A stretch of 64,000 nucleotides of DNA, taken from positions 104,189-168,188 of the forward strand of contig DATBLQ010000002.1 in NCBI GenBank assembly GCA_036555325.1, written 5' to 3'. Both the position numbers and the translations under genes were made by a program. The DNA is from DATBLQ01 sp036555325. Lineage in GTDB: Bacteria; Pseudomonadota; Alphaproteobacteria; Rhizobiales; Aestuariivirgaceae. Position 1 is the first letter of the stretch, and each line of letters starts with the position of its first letter. Below, one piece after another: positions 34,818 through 43,328 of the stretch. The notes under the pieces were generated by a model, which was not told the DNA's origin, did no database searches, and was given only the letters and a program-made list of their open reading frames with translations.

Positions 34818-35831
34818 ATGCCGATTGGAGCCTTCATATCCGGCTGTTCCGGTTACCAGTTGACGAACGATGAGCTTGCCTTTTTCCGCGACGCTCAGCC
34901 CTGGGGCCTAATATTGTTCAAGCGCAATATCGAGTCTCCCGATCAGGTTAGGACGTTAACGGCAAGCTTCCGCGAAGCGATCGGCCGGCGAAACGCACCG
35001 GTTCTCACCGATCAGGAAGGCGGCCGTGTCCAGCGCATGGCTCAGCCGCATTGGCGAAGCTATCCATCGGCCCGCCGCTATGGGCTGCAATTTGAGGAAA
35101 ACCCTCTCACAGCCCTGCGCGCGGCACGCATGGTTGCGCGGCTAATAGCGGAAGAACTGGTCGAAGTCGGCATCAACGTCGATTGCCTTCCCGTGCTTGA
35201 CGTCCCGGTGCCTGGCAGCAGCGACGTCATCGGCGACCGTGCCTATTCCGAGATGCCCGAGAGGGTGATCGTTTTGGCGCGCGCCGCCATGACAGGGTTG
35301 ATGAGCGGAGGAGTCCTTCCTGTTATCAAGCATATGCCCGGCCACGGCCGGGCAGCCGTCGACAGTCACAACTCATTGCCGGTGGTAGGCGTCAGCAAGA
35401 AGGATCTGGAACTCGCAGATTTCGCGACGTTTGCCGCCTTCGCCGATGCCCCTTTGGCAATGACGGCGCATGTGGTGTATTCGGCCGTCGACAACGAACG
35501 TCCGGCGACCCAGTCCCGCAAGATGATCCGTTACATTCGCAAGGAGATCGGTTTCGAAGGCCTCCTGATGACTGACGATCTCTCGATGAAGGCATTGGCC
35601 GGCGACATGACCGAGCGGGTGAAACGCGCAATCGATGCAGGTTGCGATCTTGCGCTTCATTGCAATGGCAACTTCTTGGAAATGCAGGACGTTGCAGCCG
35701 CAGCGGGCGAACTTAAGGGAAAAGCACTAAGGCGAGCGAAAGCAGCTCTCAAACAGCTTCGCAAACCGGCCAAATTTGACCGGATGCAGGCGCTGAAGGT
35801 GTTGGAACAAATGCTGCTCGTCGAAGCGTGA
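34818..35831 (+). CDS. nagZ: Beta-N-acetylhexosaminidase NagZ
   Basis: The 337-residue GH3 enzyme removes GlcNAc from anhydromuropeptides in cytosolic peptidoglycan recycling. It has the family loop KHMPGHG (171-177) with the catalytic His176. The nucleophile is in MTDDLSMKAL (Asp253 or Asp254), and LTDQEGGRVQRM is at 63-74. There is no signal peptide, as expected for NagZ. In the context SPOR protein-nagZ-scpA it is a standard Hyphomicrobiales cell-wall/chromosome block. scpA follows 64 bp downstream. Confidence 0.95.
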   Translation: MPIGAFISGCSGYQLTNDELAFFRDAQPWGLILFKRNIESPDQVRTLTASFREAIGRRNAPVLTDQEGGRVQRMAQPHWRSYPSARRYGLQFEENPLTALRAARMVARLIAEELVEVGINVDCLPVLDVPVPGSSDVIGDRAYSEMPERVIVLARAAMTGLMSGGVLPVIKHMPGHGRAAVDSHNSLPVVGVSKKDLELADFATFAAFADAPLAMTAHVVYSAVDNERPATQSRKMIRYIRKEIGFEGLLMTDDLSMKALAGDMTERVKRAIDAGCDLALHCNGNFLEMQDVAAAAGELKGKALRRAKAALKQLRKPAKFDRMQALKVLEQMLLVEA

Positions 35832-35895
35832 ACATCGCGATATGCTTCCTATATAACAGCGAATCACGCTCGGATTTACAGGCACTTGGGTGACA

Positions 35896-36735
35896 ATGCC
35901 GAACACTGGCGATACGATCGGCCGCGAGGACACTGGGGCTCAAAGCTGGCCGGACGGTGCAAACCCCGTTCGCCGGGACATGCCGGTCGACGAGGCCGGT
36001 GCCTTTCGGGTCGATCTTGAGTCGTTTGAAGGTCCGCTCGACCTTCTGCTCGAGCTTGCCCGGCACCACAAGATCGACTTGGCACGAATTTCCATTCTGG
36101 CTCTGGCCGAACAATACCTCTCCTTCATTTCCAATGTTCGTCAACTGCGATTGGAAATCGCGGCTGACTATCTGGTTATGGCTGCGTGGCTTGCATATCT
36201 CAAATCGCGCTTGCTCCTACCTGTCGCCCAAGACAACACCGAACCGGTTGGCGAAGACTTGGCGGCGCGGCTCGCCTTTCGCCTGCAACGCTTGCAGGCC
36301 ATGCGTGAGGCCGCCGCTCAGCTGATGGCGCGCGATCGCCTTGGCAGGGACGTGTTCGAACGCGGTTCACCCGAGCCTCTGATCATCGAAATGCACCGGG
36401 AGTACACCGACAATCTGTTCGATCTGCTCAAGGCTTACGCCGAGCGAAGGCAAAAGCTGGTCAGTCATCGCAGCTACCACGTGAAAAAACTTCCGGTTTG
36501 GTCGATCAACGAGGCCCGGGAAGTGCTGACGCGGTTGATTGGGGACATGGACGATTGGGGCCGGTTCGATGTTTATCTTCGCGACTATCTTGCTGCACCG
36601 CGAGGCCGCCGGTCGGTGATGGCCTCGAGTCTGTCTGCAAGCCTTGAACTTGCTCGCGAGGGCACACTGGAGATTCGCCAGGATGAAGCATTTAAGCCGA
36701 TCTACATGCGACGGCGCCGGAATGTCGCTGGATAG
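35896..36735 (+). CDS. scpA: Segregation and condensation protein ScpA
   Basis: The 279-residue kleisin of the SMC-ScpAB condensin has the family core FEGPLDLLLELARHHKIDLARISI (about residues 46-70) and the downstream LEIAADYLVMAAWLAYLKSRLLLP helix (about 90-115). Its C-terminal winged helix is around 230-275. I chose ATG 35896. A GTG at 35890 is also open. It is directly followed by scpB, whose ATG comes right after the stop, implying coupling. The SMC subunit itself is not in the window. Confidence 0.94.
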   Translation: MPNTGDTIGREDTGAQSWPDGANPVRRDMPVDEAGAFRVDLESFEGPLDLLLELARHHKIDLARISILALAEQYLSFISNVRQLRLEIAADYLVMAAWLAYLKSRLLLPVAQDNTEPVGEDLAARLAFRLQRLQAMREAAAQLMARDRLGRDVFERGSPEPLIIEMHREYTDNLFDLLKAYAERRQKLVSHRSYHVKKLPVWSINEAREVLTRLIGDMDDWGRFDVYLRDYLAAPRGRRSVMASSLSASLELAREGTLEIRQDEAFKPIYMRRRRNVAG

Positions 36736-37518
36736 ATGGCCATGGAGATGAAGAAGATGGCAAACTCAAGCGCCACAGTGGAAGTTTTGACGAATCGCAA
36801 CGAGAGAGATTCGCATCACCATGGACTCTCGGGCCATCCACGCACCGATCGGGCCTACTTGCTGCGCGTGGTCGAGGCTCTGCTGTTTGCAGCGACCGAA
36901 CCGGTTGCAGAGGAATCTTTGATTGCCGCGCTGCCCGATGACGTCGACGTGCCAGCATTGCTTGCCGAGCTCCAGCGTTTCTATGCCGGCCGCGGTGTGA
37001 ATGTCGTAAATGTCGCGGGAAAATGGATGTTGCGCACAGCCGGCGACCTTAGCTTCCTCTTGCGCCGCGAAGCCAGTGAGCAGAAACGACTGTCAAAAGC
37101 AGCCCTCGAGACATTGGCGATCGTTGCCTACCATCAACCCGTAACCCGAGCCGAAATTGAGGATATTCGTGGCGTCGCCATCTCCAAGGGTACGCTCGAC
37201 ACGCTCATGGAAATCGGGTGGGTGAAGATGCGCGGTCGACGCCGATCTCCCGGCCGACCCGTGACCTATGGAACGACCGAGGCCTTCCTCCGCCATTTCG
37301 GGCTGAATGAATTGCTCGATCTACCAGGTCTGCTCGAGCTCAAAGGAGCGGGCCTTCTGGATACCAACCTCCCGCCTGATTTCGACATCCCGCAGCCGCG
37401 CATAAGCGACGAGCTTGCCGAAGATGAAGACCCGCTCGAGGATACCTCCGATGAGCATATCGCCTTGGAGATGGACTTGCCCGAGGCAATTGAGGACCAC
37501 GACGGAGAAAACAAGTAG
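36736..37518 (+). CDS. scpB: Segregation and condensation protein ScpB
   Basis: The 260-residue partner of ScpA has two winged helices. The first starts around 40 (AYLLRVVEALLFAATEPVAEE). The second has LSKAALETLAIVAYHQPVTRAEIEDIRGV around 120-148. They end in RPVTYGTTEAFLRHFGLNEL, the usual signature. The acidic tail from about 215 is common in alphaproteobacteria. Several ATGs cluster at the start (36736, 36742, 36754), so the exact N-terminus is uncertain. The next gene, an ABC ATPase, begins about 110 bp on. Confidence 0.93.
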   Translation: MAMEMKKMANSSATVEVLTNRNERDSHHHGLSGHPRTDRAYLLRVVEALLFAATEPVAEESLIAALPDDVDVPALLAELQRFYAGRGVNVVNVAGKWMLRTAGDLSFLLRREASEQKRLSKAALETLAIVAYHQPVTRAEIEDIRGVAISKGTLDTLMEIGWVKMRGRRRSPGRPVTYGTTEAFLRHFGLNELLDLPGLLELKGAGLLDTNLPPDFDIPQPRISDELAEDEDPLEDTSDEHIALEMDLPEAIEDHDGENK

Positions 37519-37631
37519 CGCTCCCCCGTGCAAGACAGGGCAGCTGAGGAGCGGAAGCCGGCCTTGCCAGGGTTTCAATGAGCACCTGGCCATTGGCGCT
37601 TCCCAGCAGAGTCGTGTATTTGGCTCCTGCC

Positions 37632-38744
37632 ATGCCACCCAATGATGAGCAGAAGAGGGCTCCTGAACCTGCATGGGGGCCGCGCGGCACCGCCGCAGCC
37701 ACCTTCGCAGCGGGGCTTTCCTTTAGAAAGATCAGCCTGTCCTATGGTGTGATCGAAGCGGTCCGGGATGTGTCGTTCGAGCTCTCCCCCGGCGAGGTCG
37801 CATGTTTGCTCGGGCCGTCAGGCTGCGGCAAGACAACTCTTTTGCGCATCGCCGCAGGCGTTGAGCAGCCCGATCGCGGAAGCGTTTTCCTGGCAGGAGA
37901 GGAGGTGGCGGGGCCTGGCGTTCTCGTTCCCCCGGAAAGGCGCGGCATTGGCCTTATGTTTCAGGACTACGCGCTTTTTCCTCACATGACCAACATCAAC
38001 AACGTCGCCTATGGCCTCAACTCACTGAGCAAGTCCGAAGCCCTCGAAGAGGCGCGCCATGCGCTGCGTCGGGTTGGTCTGCTTGAGTATGCGGAAAGCT
38101 TCCCGTGGACATTGTCGGGTGGAGAACAACAGCGAGTGGCGCTTGCCCGTGCGATCGTGCCGAGGCCTTCAGTGATCCTGATGGACGAGCCCTTTTCGGG
38201 ACTCGACCAACGTCTTCGCGATCAGGTTCGCCGGGAAACCTTGGCGCTTCTGAAGGAAACCCGAGCCACCGCGCTAATTGTCACACACGACCCCGTCGAA
38301 GCGATGGAGCTGTCCGATCGCATATTGCTCATGCGGCAGGGAGCTCTGGTGCAGGAGGGAACCCCGCGCGAGCTGTACTATCACCCCATTGATGCCCATG
38401 CTGCTCGCTTTTTCAGCGATTTCAATGAGTTTTCGGCCAGAGTGGAGAACGCTCAGGTGGCCTCGCCTTTCGGGTCGCTTTCGGTTGCAAACGTTAAGAA
38501 CGGCGCTGCTGTTGTAGTCATGATCCGGCCACAGGGTTTGAAACCCGCAACCCCGGGCGGGGCAGGAGCCCCAGGTCAGGTGATCGATGCCCGTTTTCTC
38601 GGTGACGAACTGCAGCTTGCTGTGCTATTCGAGGGCTTCGATGATCCTTGGCTGGCGCGCGTTCCGGCGAGCCATGAGATACGAGCTGGCACGACGCTGC
38701 GATTCGCCGCCGATCCCGCGCATGTTTTAGTATTTGAAACGTGA
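37632..38744 (+). CDS. ABC transporter ATP-binding protein (FbpC/PotA-like)
   Basis: The 370-residue protein is an importer-type ATPase: Walker A GPSGCGKTT (61-69), Q-loop MFQDYALFPHM, signature LSGGEQQR (from 161), Walker B ILMDEP (about 182-187) and the H-loop VTHDP. The C-terminal TOBE domain follows about 250. This layout matches Fe3+, spermidine or sulfate importers. No permease or substrate-binding gene is adjacent, which is unusual for this class. The start is set at ATG 37632 (MPPNDEQKR). A further ATG at 37578 is open. Substrate unknown. Confidence 0.88.
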   Translation: MPPNDEQKRAPEPAWGPRGTAAATFAAGLSFRKISLSYGVIEAVRDVSFELSPGEVACLLGPSGCGKTTLLRIAAGVEQPDRGSVFLAGEEVAGPGVLVPPERRGIGLMFQDYALFPHMTNINNVAYGLNSLSKSEALEEARHALRRVGLLEYAESFPWTLSGGEQQRVALARAIVPRPSVILMDEPFSGLDQRLRDQVRRETLALLKETRATALIVTHDPVEAMELSDRILLMRQGALVQEGTPRELYYHPIDAHAARFFSDFNEFSARVENAQVASPFGSLSVANVKNGAAVVVMIRPQGLKPATPGGAGAPGQVIDARFLGDELQLAVLFEGFDDPWLARVPASHEIRAGTTLRFAADPAHVLVFET

Positions 38745-38823
38745 GCATTAATCACCATTTTAAACCATGCGCCTCTTGGGATTGGCTTTGGTTGCGGGTG
38801 CGGGGTCGTTTCTGCAATAGTAG

Positions 38824-38856
38824 GCCCAAAGCCGGCGCTTGCTAGCGTCTCTGGGC
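38824..38856 (+). other. Hairpin directly before the tatA ribosome binding site
   Basis: GCCCAAAG (38824-38831) can pair with CTCTGGGC (38849-38856) with one A-C mismatch, and an inner GCGC/GCGT region may add pairs. It ends one base before the strong AAAGGAG (38857-38863) that sits 6 nt from the tatA ATG. It could tune translation, but may be incidental. Confidence 0.25.
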
Positions 38857-38869
38857 AAAGGAGTGATTG

Positions 38870-39094
38870 ATGGGTTCTTTTTCGATATGGCACTGGGCGA
38901 TCGTAATTCTGATCGTCGTTCTGCTGTTTGGTCGTGGAAAAATTTCTGACCTCATGGGTGACGTAGCCAAGGGGATCAAGAGCTTCAAGCGCGGGCTGTC
39001 GGAGGAAGACAGTGCTGCGGAAGATCAGAAGGCCATCGACAACGAGATGACCGACCGATCGAAGGAAGCGGCCAAGGACAAGGTCACGGGCTAA
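38870..39094 (+). CDS. tatA: Twin-arginine translocase subunit TatA
   Basis: The 74-residue protein has one N-terminal membrane helix, then the FGRGKISDLMGDVAKGIKSFK amphipathic helix with the conserved FG pair, then a charged tail. TatA forms the translocation pore for folded proteins. The ATG at 38870 has an excellent AAAGGAG 6 nt upstream and was preferred over the TTG at 38867. tatB begins about 50 bp on and tatC overlaps tatB by 4 bp, so this is a complete tatABC operon. Confidence 0.95.
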   Translation: MGSFSIWHWAIVILIVVLLFGRGKISDLMGDVAKGIKSFKRGLSEEDSAAEDQKAIDNEMTDRSKEAAKDKVTG

Positions 39095-39144
39095 GCCGGG
39101 TCTGGCCTCGCGTTTCGGAACAAAACCTTGAACGGAACCGGCTG

Positions 39145-39576
39145 ATGTTCGATTTCGGACTTAGCATGAGTGAACTCATGGTGATCGCCGTGATCGCTCT
39201 CATTGTCGTGGGTCCCAAGGACCTGCCCAAGATGCTGCGCAGCATTGCCAAGTTTGTCACCAAGCTGCGCTCCATGGCAGGCGAGTTTCAGCGCCACCTC
39301 GACAGCGCCATCCGAGAGACCGGCATCGAAGATGTCGGTAGAGAAGTGAAGAAGATGACGAACTTCACTGTAACCTCCGATGTCGGTAAGAAAATGAGCG
39401 ACGAATTCAAGCGCCAGGGTGATGAGATCAACAAAATTCTGGCAGCGCCTGAAAAACCGCTCGTGGAAAAGCAGGAAGACGTTTCCGCCTCCGCAACGCC
39501 CGAACCGGCCATTCCCGCCGCCGCAACGCCCGAACCGGCCATTGTGACCGCAGAGACCAAGGTCAAAGCCTCATGA
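39145..39576 (+). CDS. tatB: Twin-arginine translocase subunit TatB
   Basis: The 143-residue protein opens with MFDFGLSMSELMVIAVIALIVVGPKDLP, the characteristic TatB helix and its conserved Glu and GP hinge. An amphipathic helix and a variable tail follow. It forms the substrate-binding complex with TatC. The tail contains a perfect duplication of TPEPAI, due to a 30-bp tandem repeat. The stop overlaps tatC by ATGA. Confidence 0.95.
   Translation: MFDFGLSMSELMVIAVIALIVVGPKDLPKMLRSIAKFVTKLRSMAGEFQRHLDSAIRETGIEDVGREVKKMTNFTVTSDVGKKMSDEFKRQGDEINKILAAPEKPLVEKQEDVSASATPEPAIPAAATPEPAIVTAETKVKAS
39491..39543 (+). repeat. 30-bp tandem duplication in tatB
   Basis: CCGCAACGCCCGAACCGGCC plus ATT occurs at 39491-39513 and is repeated identically at 39521-39543, a 30-bp period coding for ATPEPAI units in the disordered tail. 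It is recent-looking and in frame, so it is probably neutral. Confidence 0.8.
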
Positions 39577-40367
39577 CCGATGAGGATATTGAGAAATCGC
39601 AGGCCCCGCTTCTCGATCACCTGATCGAATTGCGCCAGCGGCTCATTTATTGTGTGATCGGGTTTGTGATTGCTCTTGCTGGTTGCTTTTTCATCGCCGG
39701 GGATATTTTCAATCTGCTTCTCTGGCCCTATCGCTGGGCACTTGGCGATGACAGCCATGTTCGATTGATCTATACCGCACCGCAGGAATATTTCTTCACC
39801 CAACTGAAAATCGGCATGTTTGGCGGTTTGTTTATCGCTTTTCCGCTGATCGCCATTCAAATTTACAAGTTTGTTGCGCCCGGTCTGTATCGCAATGAGC
39901 GAGAAGCCTTTAGACCCTACCTGATCGCCACTCCGCTTTTCTTTCTCCTCGGCGCCGGCCTCGTTTTCTTCTTTGTCATGCCCGTGGCGCTAAAATTCTT
40001 TGCCAGCTTTCAGCAGACCGGCGGCAATGGGCAGGCGGTTATTGAACTGCTCCCGCGCGTCAGCGAGTATTTAAGCCTTATCATGACGCTAATTCTGGCG
40101 TTCGGCATCTGCTTCCAGCTGCCAATCATCCTCACTCTTCTCGGCCAGGTCGGCATCATTACCTCGGAGCAATTACGCTCCGGCCGCAAATTTGCGATCG
40201 TCGGCGTTTTCGTCATGGCCGCCATCTTCACCCCGCCTGATCCTTTTTCGCAGGTCGGCCTGGCGCTTCCGCTACTCGGGCTCTATGAGCTTGCGGTGAT
40301 ATCGGTCAAACTGATTGAGAAACGCCGTGCCGCGGCCCGCGCCGGCGAGGCAAAGCAAAGCGCCTGA
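39573..40367 (+). CDS. tatC: Twin-arginine translocase subunit TatC
   Basis: The 264-residue protein has six membrane helices. The N-terminal LLDHLIELRQRLIY contains the substrate-recognition Glu region. Later FGICFQLPIILTLLGQ and VFVMAAIFTPPDPFSQ are family blocks. It receives twin-arginine signal peptides. It is translated from an ATGA overlap with tatB. About 77 bp separate it from serS, without a clear terminator. Confidence 0.97.
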   Translation: MTDEDIEKSQAPLLDHLIELRQRLIYCVIGFVIALAGCFFIAGDIFNLLLWPYRWALGDDSHVRLIYTAPQEYFFTQLKIGMFGGLFIAFPLIAIQIYKFVAPGLYRNEREAFRPYLIATPLFFLLGAGLVFFFVMPVALKFFASFQQTGGNGQAVIELLPRVSEYLSLIMTLILAFGICFQLPIILTLLGQVGIITSEQLRSGRKFAIVGVFVMAAIFTPPDPFSQVGLALPLLGLYELAVISVKLIEKRRAAARAGEAKQSA

Positions 40368-40444
40368 CACACCATCGGTCGGCCTTTACCTGTTCTCAGT
40401 GCCCGACTATACGTGATCAGCCCTAGCACAGAAGATTGAAAATC

Positions 40445-41743
40445 ATGTTCGACATCAAGTGGATCAGGGAAAATCCCGATGCCTTTGACCGGGGATTGGC
40501 GCGTCGCGGCCTGCAACCCCTTTCAAAACAAGTTTTGGAAACCGATCGCAAGAGACGCGAGCATATTATTCGCTTGGAGAAACTGCAGGCTCAAAGCAAC
40601 ACTTATGCGACGTCCATTGCCTTTGCGCTCAGCCAGGGCAACCGCGAGGAAGCTGAGCGGCTGAAGCAGGAAAGCGCAAGGACCAAGTCTGAAATCAAGG
40701 AGCTGAAAACGGCCCAGGCCGCCGGTGAAACGACCGAGGACCGTGAGCTACGGGAGAGTCTTTCAGCTCTTCCAAATATTCCCCTCGACGAGGTGCCCGA
40801 CGGGCCAGACGAAAAGTCCAATCGCGAAGTCGCCCGTCACGGAGAAAAGCCGGAATTCGCCTTCAAGCCGAAGCAGCATTTCGACATCGGAGAAGAGCTT
40901 GGTTTGATGGATTTCGAACTGGCAACCGCCATTGCCGGCTCTCGTTTTGTAGTTCTCCGCGGTGCCTTGGCCCGTCTGGAGCGCGCGTTGGCGCAGTTCA
41001 TGCTCGATCTTCACACCGTCGACCACGGCTACCAGGAGGCATATGTGCCATATCTCGTCCGCGAGGCTGCAATGTATGGCACTGGCCAGCTGCCGAAGTT
41101 TGGTGAGGATTCTTTTTCAACGACCGATGGTCGCTGGCTGATCCCCACCTCGGAAGTCTCCCTGACGAACTTCGCCCGGGATCGCATCTTGGATGAAAAG
41201 GACCTTCCTCTCCGGCTTACCTCGTACTCGCCATGCTTCCGGTCGGAGGCCGGCGCAGCCGGCAAGGATACGCGCGGCATGATCCGCCAGCACCAATTCT
41301 CCAAGGTGGAGCTGGTGTCCATAACCACTCCGGAGAAATCGCGCGCCGAGCTGGAGCGGATGCGCCAGTCGGCTGAAAAGGTGCTCCAGAAGCTGGGCCT
41401 GCATTATCGGGTCGTCATATTGTCCGCAGGCGATATGGGTTTTGCCGCGCAGATGACCTATGACATCGAGGTGTGGTTGCCCGGCCAGAACGCGTTCCGT
41501 GAGATCTCCTCATGTTCCGTATGCGGTGATTTCCAGGCACGGCGCATGGATGCCCGCTACCGCCCAGCGGGCAACGGACGAGCGCCCCGTTTTGTCCACA
41601 CCCTCAATGGCTCCGGGCTGGCTGTCGGGCGCACACTTATTGCTATTCTCGAGAACTTCCAGGAACCGGATGGCAGCGTACGCATACCGCCAACTCTACA
41701 GCCCTACATGGATGGGCTTTCCGCGATAAAAGCCCATGGCTGA
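40445..41743 (+). CDS. serS: Seryl-tRNA synthetase
   Basis: The 432-residue class II synthetase starts MFDIKWIRENPDAFD. It has the N-terminal long antiparallel coiled coil (about 30-100) that holds the tRNA-Ser extra arm. Class II motifs are visible: SPCFRSEAGAAGKDTRGMIRQHQF (motif 2) and NGSGLAVGRTLIAILEN (motif 3). I used ATG 40445, since a TTG at 40436 adds only three residues. The 3' end overlaps surE by 8 nt. Confidence 0.97.
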   Translation: MFDIKWIRENPDAFDRGLARRGLQPLSKQVLETDRKRREHIIRLEKLQAQSNTYATSIAFALSQGNREEAERLKQESARTKSEIKELKTAQAAGETTEDRELRESLSALPNIPLDEVPDGPDEKSNREVARHGEKPEFAFKPKQHFDIGEELGLMDFELATAIAGSRFVVLRGALARLERALAQFMLDLHTVDHGYQEAYVPYLVREAAMYGTGQLPKFGEDSFSTTDGRWLIPTSEVSLTNFARDRILDEKDLPLRLTSYSPCFRSEAGAAGKDTRGMIRQHQFSKVELVSITTPEKSRAELERMRQSAEKVLQKLGLHYRVVILSAGDMGFAAQMTYDIEVWLPGQNAFREISSCSVCGDFQARRMDARYRPAGNGRAPRFVHTLNGSGLAVGRTLIAILENFQEPDGSVRIPPTLQPYMDGLSAIKAHG

Positions 41744-42533
41744 AGGGCCTTTGACAAATCGCGACGGAAGGCCGATTTGCATTCTGGTAACGAATGATGA
41801 CGGCATTCACGCCCTTGGTCTTCAAAGTCTGGAAAGGATTGCGCAAAAGCTTTCGCCCGACGTCTGGGTCGTCGCGCCGGAAACCGAGCAGTCGGGTAAA
41901 TCGCACTCCCTCACATTGAACGATCCTTTGCGGATGCGGAAAATCGATGATCGTCATATCGCTGTCCACGGGACACCGGCCGATTGTGTTATCCTTGCCG
42001 TGCGTAAAGTAATGCCGAGCATGCCTGATTTGGTCCTTTCCGGTGTCAACCGCGGACAGAACATGGCTGATGATGTGACCTATTCGGGCACCATCGCCGC
42101 GGCCATGGAAGGGACCTCCATTGGGCTGAAGTCCATTGCTTTGTCGCAGGTTTTTGGGGTGAGAAGCATCGATGGCGTGAATTACGATGTTGCAGAACAA
42201 CACGGGCCCCGCGTTCTGCGCAAACTCTTCGCCGCCGATCTTGGGCCGGGCACCTTGGTCAACATAAATTTTCCCGATTGCCGCCCGGAAGAGGTTAAGG
42301 CAGTGGAGATCACACGCCAGGGCAAGCGCGACCAAAACCTCCTGCTCGTCGACGAACGAATCGACACGCGCGGCCGCGCCTATTATTGGCTGGGTTTCAA
42401 ACGAGAAAAATCCGAACCCGCTCCAGGCACGGATTTGCACGCGGTGCTCAATCGCAGCATTTCGATAACGCCGCTGCACATGAATCTAACCCAGATCGAG
42501 GCAATGGAAGTTTTGCGGAGCATGATCAACTGA
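41736..42533 (+). CDS. surE: 5'/3'-nucleotidase SurE
   Basis: The 265-residue stationary-phase survival phosphatase has the metal-binding opening ILVTNDDGIHA (Asn20, Asp21, Asp22) and the second set GKSHSLTL. LSGVNRGQNMADDVTYSGTIAAAMEG is at about 100-125. It dephosphorylates nucleoside monophosphates and short polyphosphate. The serS-surE-pcm-nlpD order is broadly conserved. The start overlaps the serS stop. The usual next gene, pcm, begins 17 nt after its stop. Confidence 0.96.
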   Translation: MAEGPLTNRDGRPICILVTNDDGIHALGLQSLERIAQKLSPDVWVVAPETEQSGKSHSLTLNDPLRMRKIDDRHIAVHGTPADCVILAVRKVMPSMPDLVLSGVNRGQNMADDVTYSGTIAAAMEGTSIGLKSIALSQVFGVRSIDGVNYDVAEQHGPRVLRKLFAADLGPGTLVNINFPDCRPEEVKAVEITRQGKRDQNLLLVDERIDTRGRAYYWLGFKREKSEPAPGTDLHAVLNRSISITPLHMNLTQIEAMEVLRSMIN

Positions 42534-42550
42534 ACCGCCCGAGGCCCCTC

Positions 42551-43192
42551 ATGACTGGGGATCAACGCAAGATCGAGCTGATCATGAAGCTCAGGAACCA
42601 GGGAGTACGCGATGTCCGCGTGCTGGAGGCGATCGAGCGGATTCCTCGCGAGTTCTTCCTGCCTGAGTATTTTGCCCATCAGGCATATGCCGACCAGGCA
42701 ATGCCGATTGCCTGCGGACAGACGATATCGCAACCTTTCATTGTCGCCTTCATGACCGATCGGCTGAAAGTTTCCAAACGATTGAAGGTCTTGGAGATCG
42801 GCACTGGTTCCGGATACCAGACGGCGATCCTGTCGCTCATTTGCCGGCGGGTATATACGATTGAACGCTATCGGAGCCTGATGGTGGCCGCAGTTCAGCG
42901 CTTCGAGCATCTGGGTCTAAGCAATATCACCACGATGGTGGGTGATGGCTCCAAGGGCTGGCCGGCGCAGGCGCCGTTTGAGCGCATTATCGTAACCGCC
43001 GCTGCCCGCGAACTGCCTCAGGCCTTGTTGGATCAATTGGCGACCGGCGGCATGATGATTATTCCAGTGGATGTCGGCGACGGCCGTCAGGAGCTGTGGC
43101 GTGTCAATAAGACTGCTAAGGGTATCGAAACCGAAAAGCTTCTCGATGTGCGGTTTGTTCCCTTGCTTGAGGGCATCGCTCGGGAAATTTGA
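42551..43192 (+). CDS. pcm: Protein-L-isoaspartate O-methyltransferase
   Basis: The 213-residue SAM-dependent enzyme repairs isoaspartyl residues in aged proteins. It has ACGQTISQPFIVAFMTD (about 55-72), the SAM-binding EIGTGSGYQTAIL (about 83-95) and the later PFERIIVTAAA. I chose ATG 42551 (MTGDQRKIEL), which matches family N-termini. The frame runs back into surE but would add 55 unrelated residues. It follows surE closely and precedes the NlpD-like gene by about 136 bp. Confidence 0.95.
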   Translation: MTGDQRKIELIMKLRNQGVRDVRVLEAIERIPREFFLPEYFAHQAYADQAMPIACGQTISQPFIVAFMTDRLKVSKRLKVLEIGTGSGYQTAILSLICRRVYTIERYRSLMVAAVQRFEHLGLSNITTMVGDGSKGWPAQAPFERIIVTAAARELPQALLDQLATGGMMIIPVDVGDGRQELWRVNKTAKGIETEKLLDVRFVPLLEGIAREI

Positions 43193-43328
43193 CTTGTTCG
43201 CGCCCTCCATGATCAATCAATTGGCCCTTTGTCCCAGCGCGATATCTGCAATTTTCATGAACGTGTAAACCTCCTCTTAACCTAAACGCCCCACTATGCG
43301 GGAACCAAGTTTGTTTGGAGTGGTGGGT

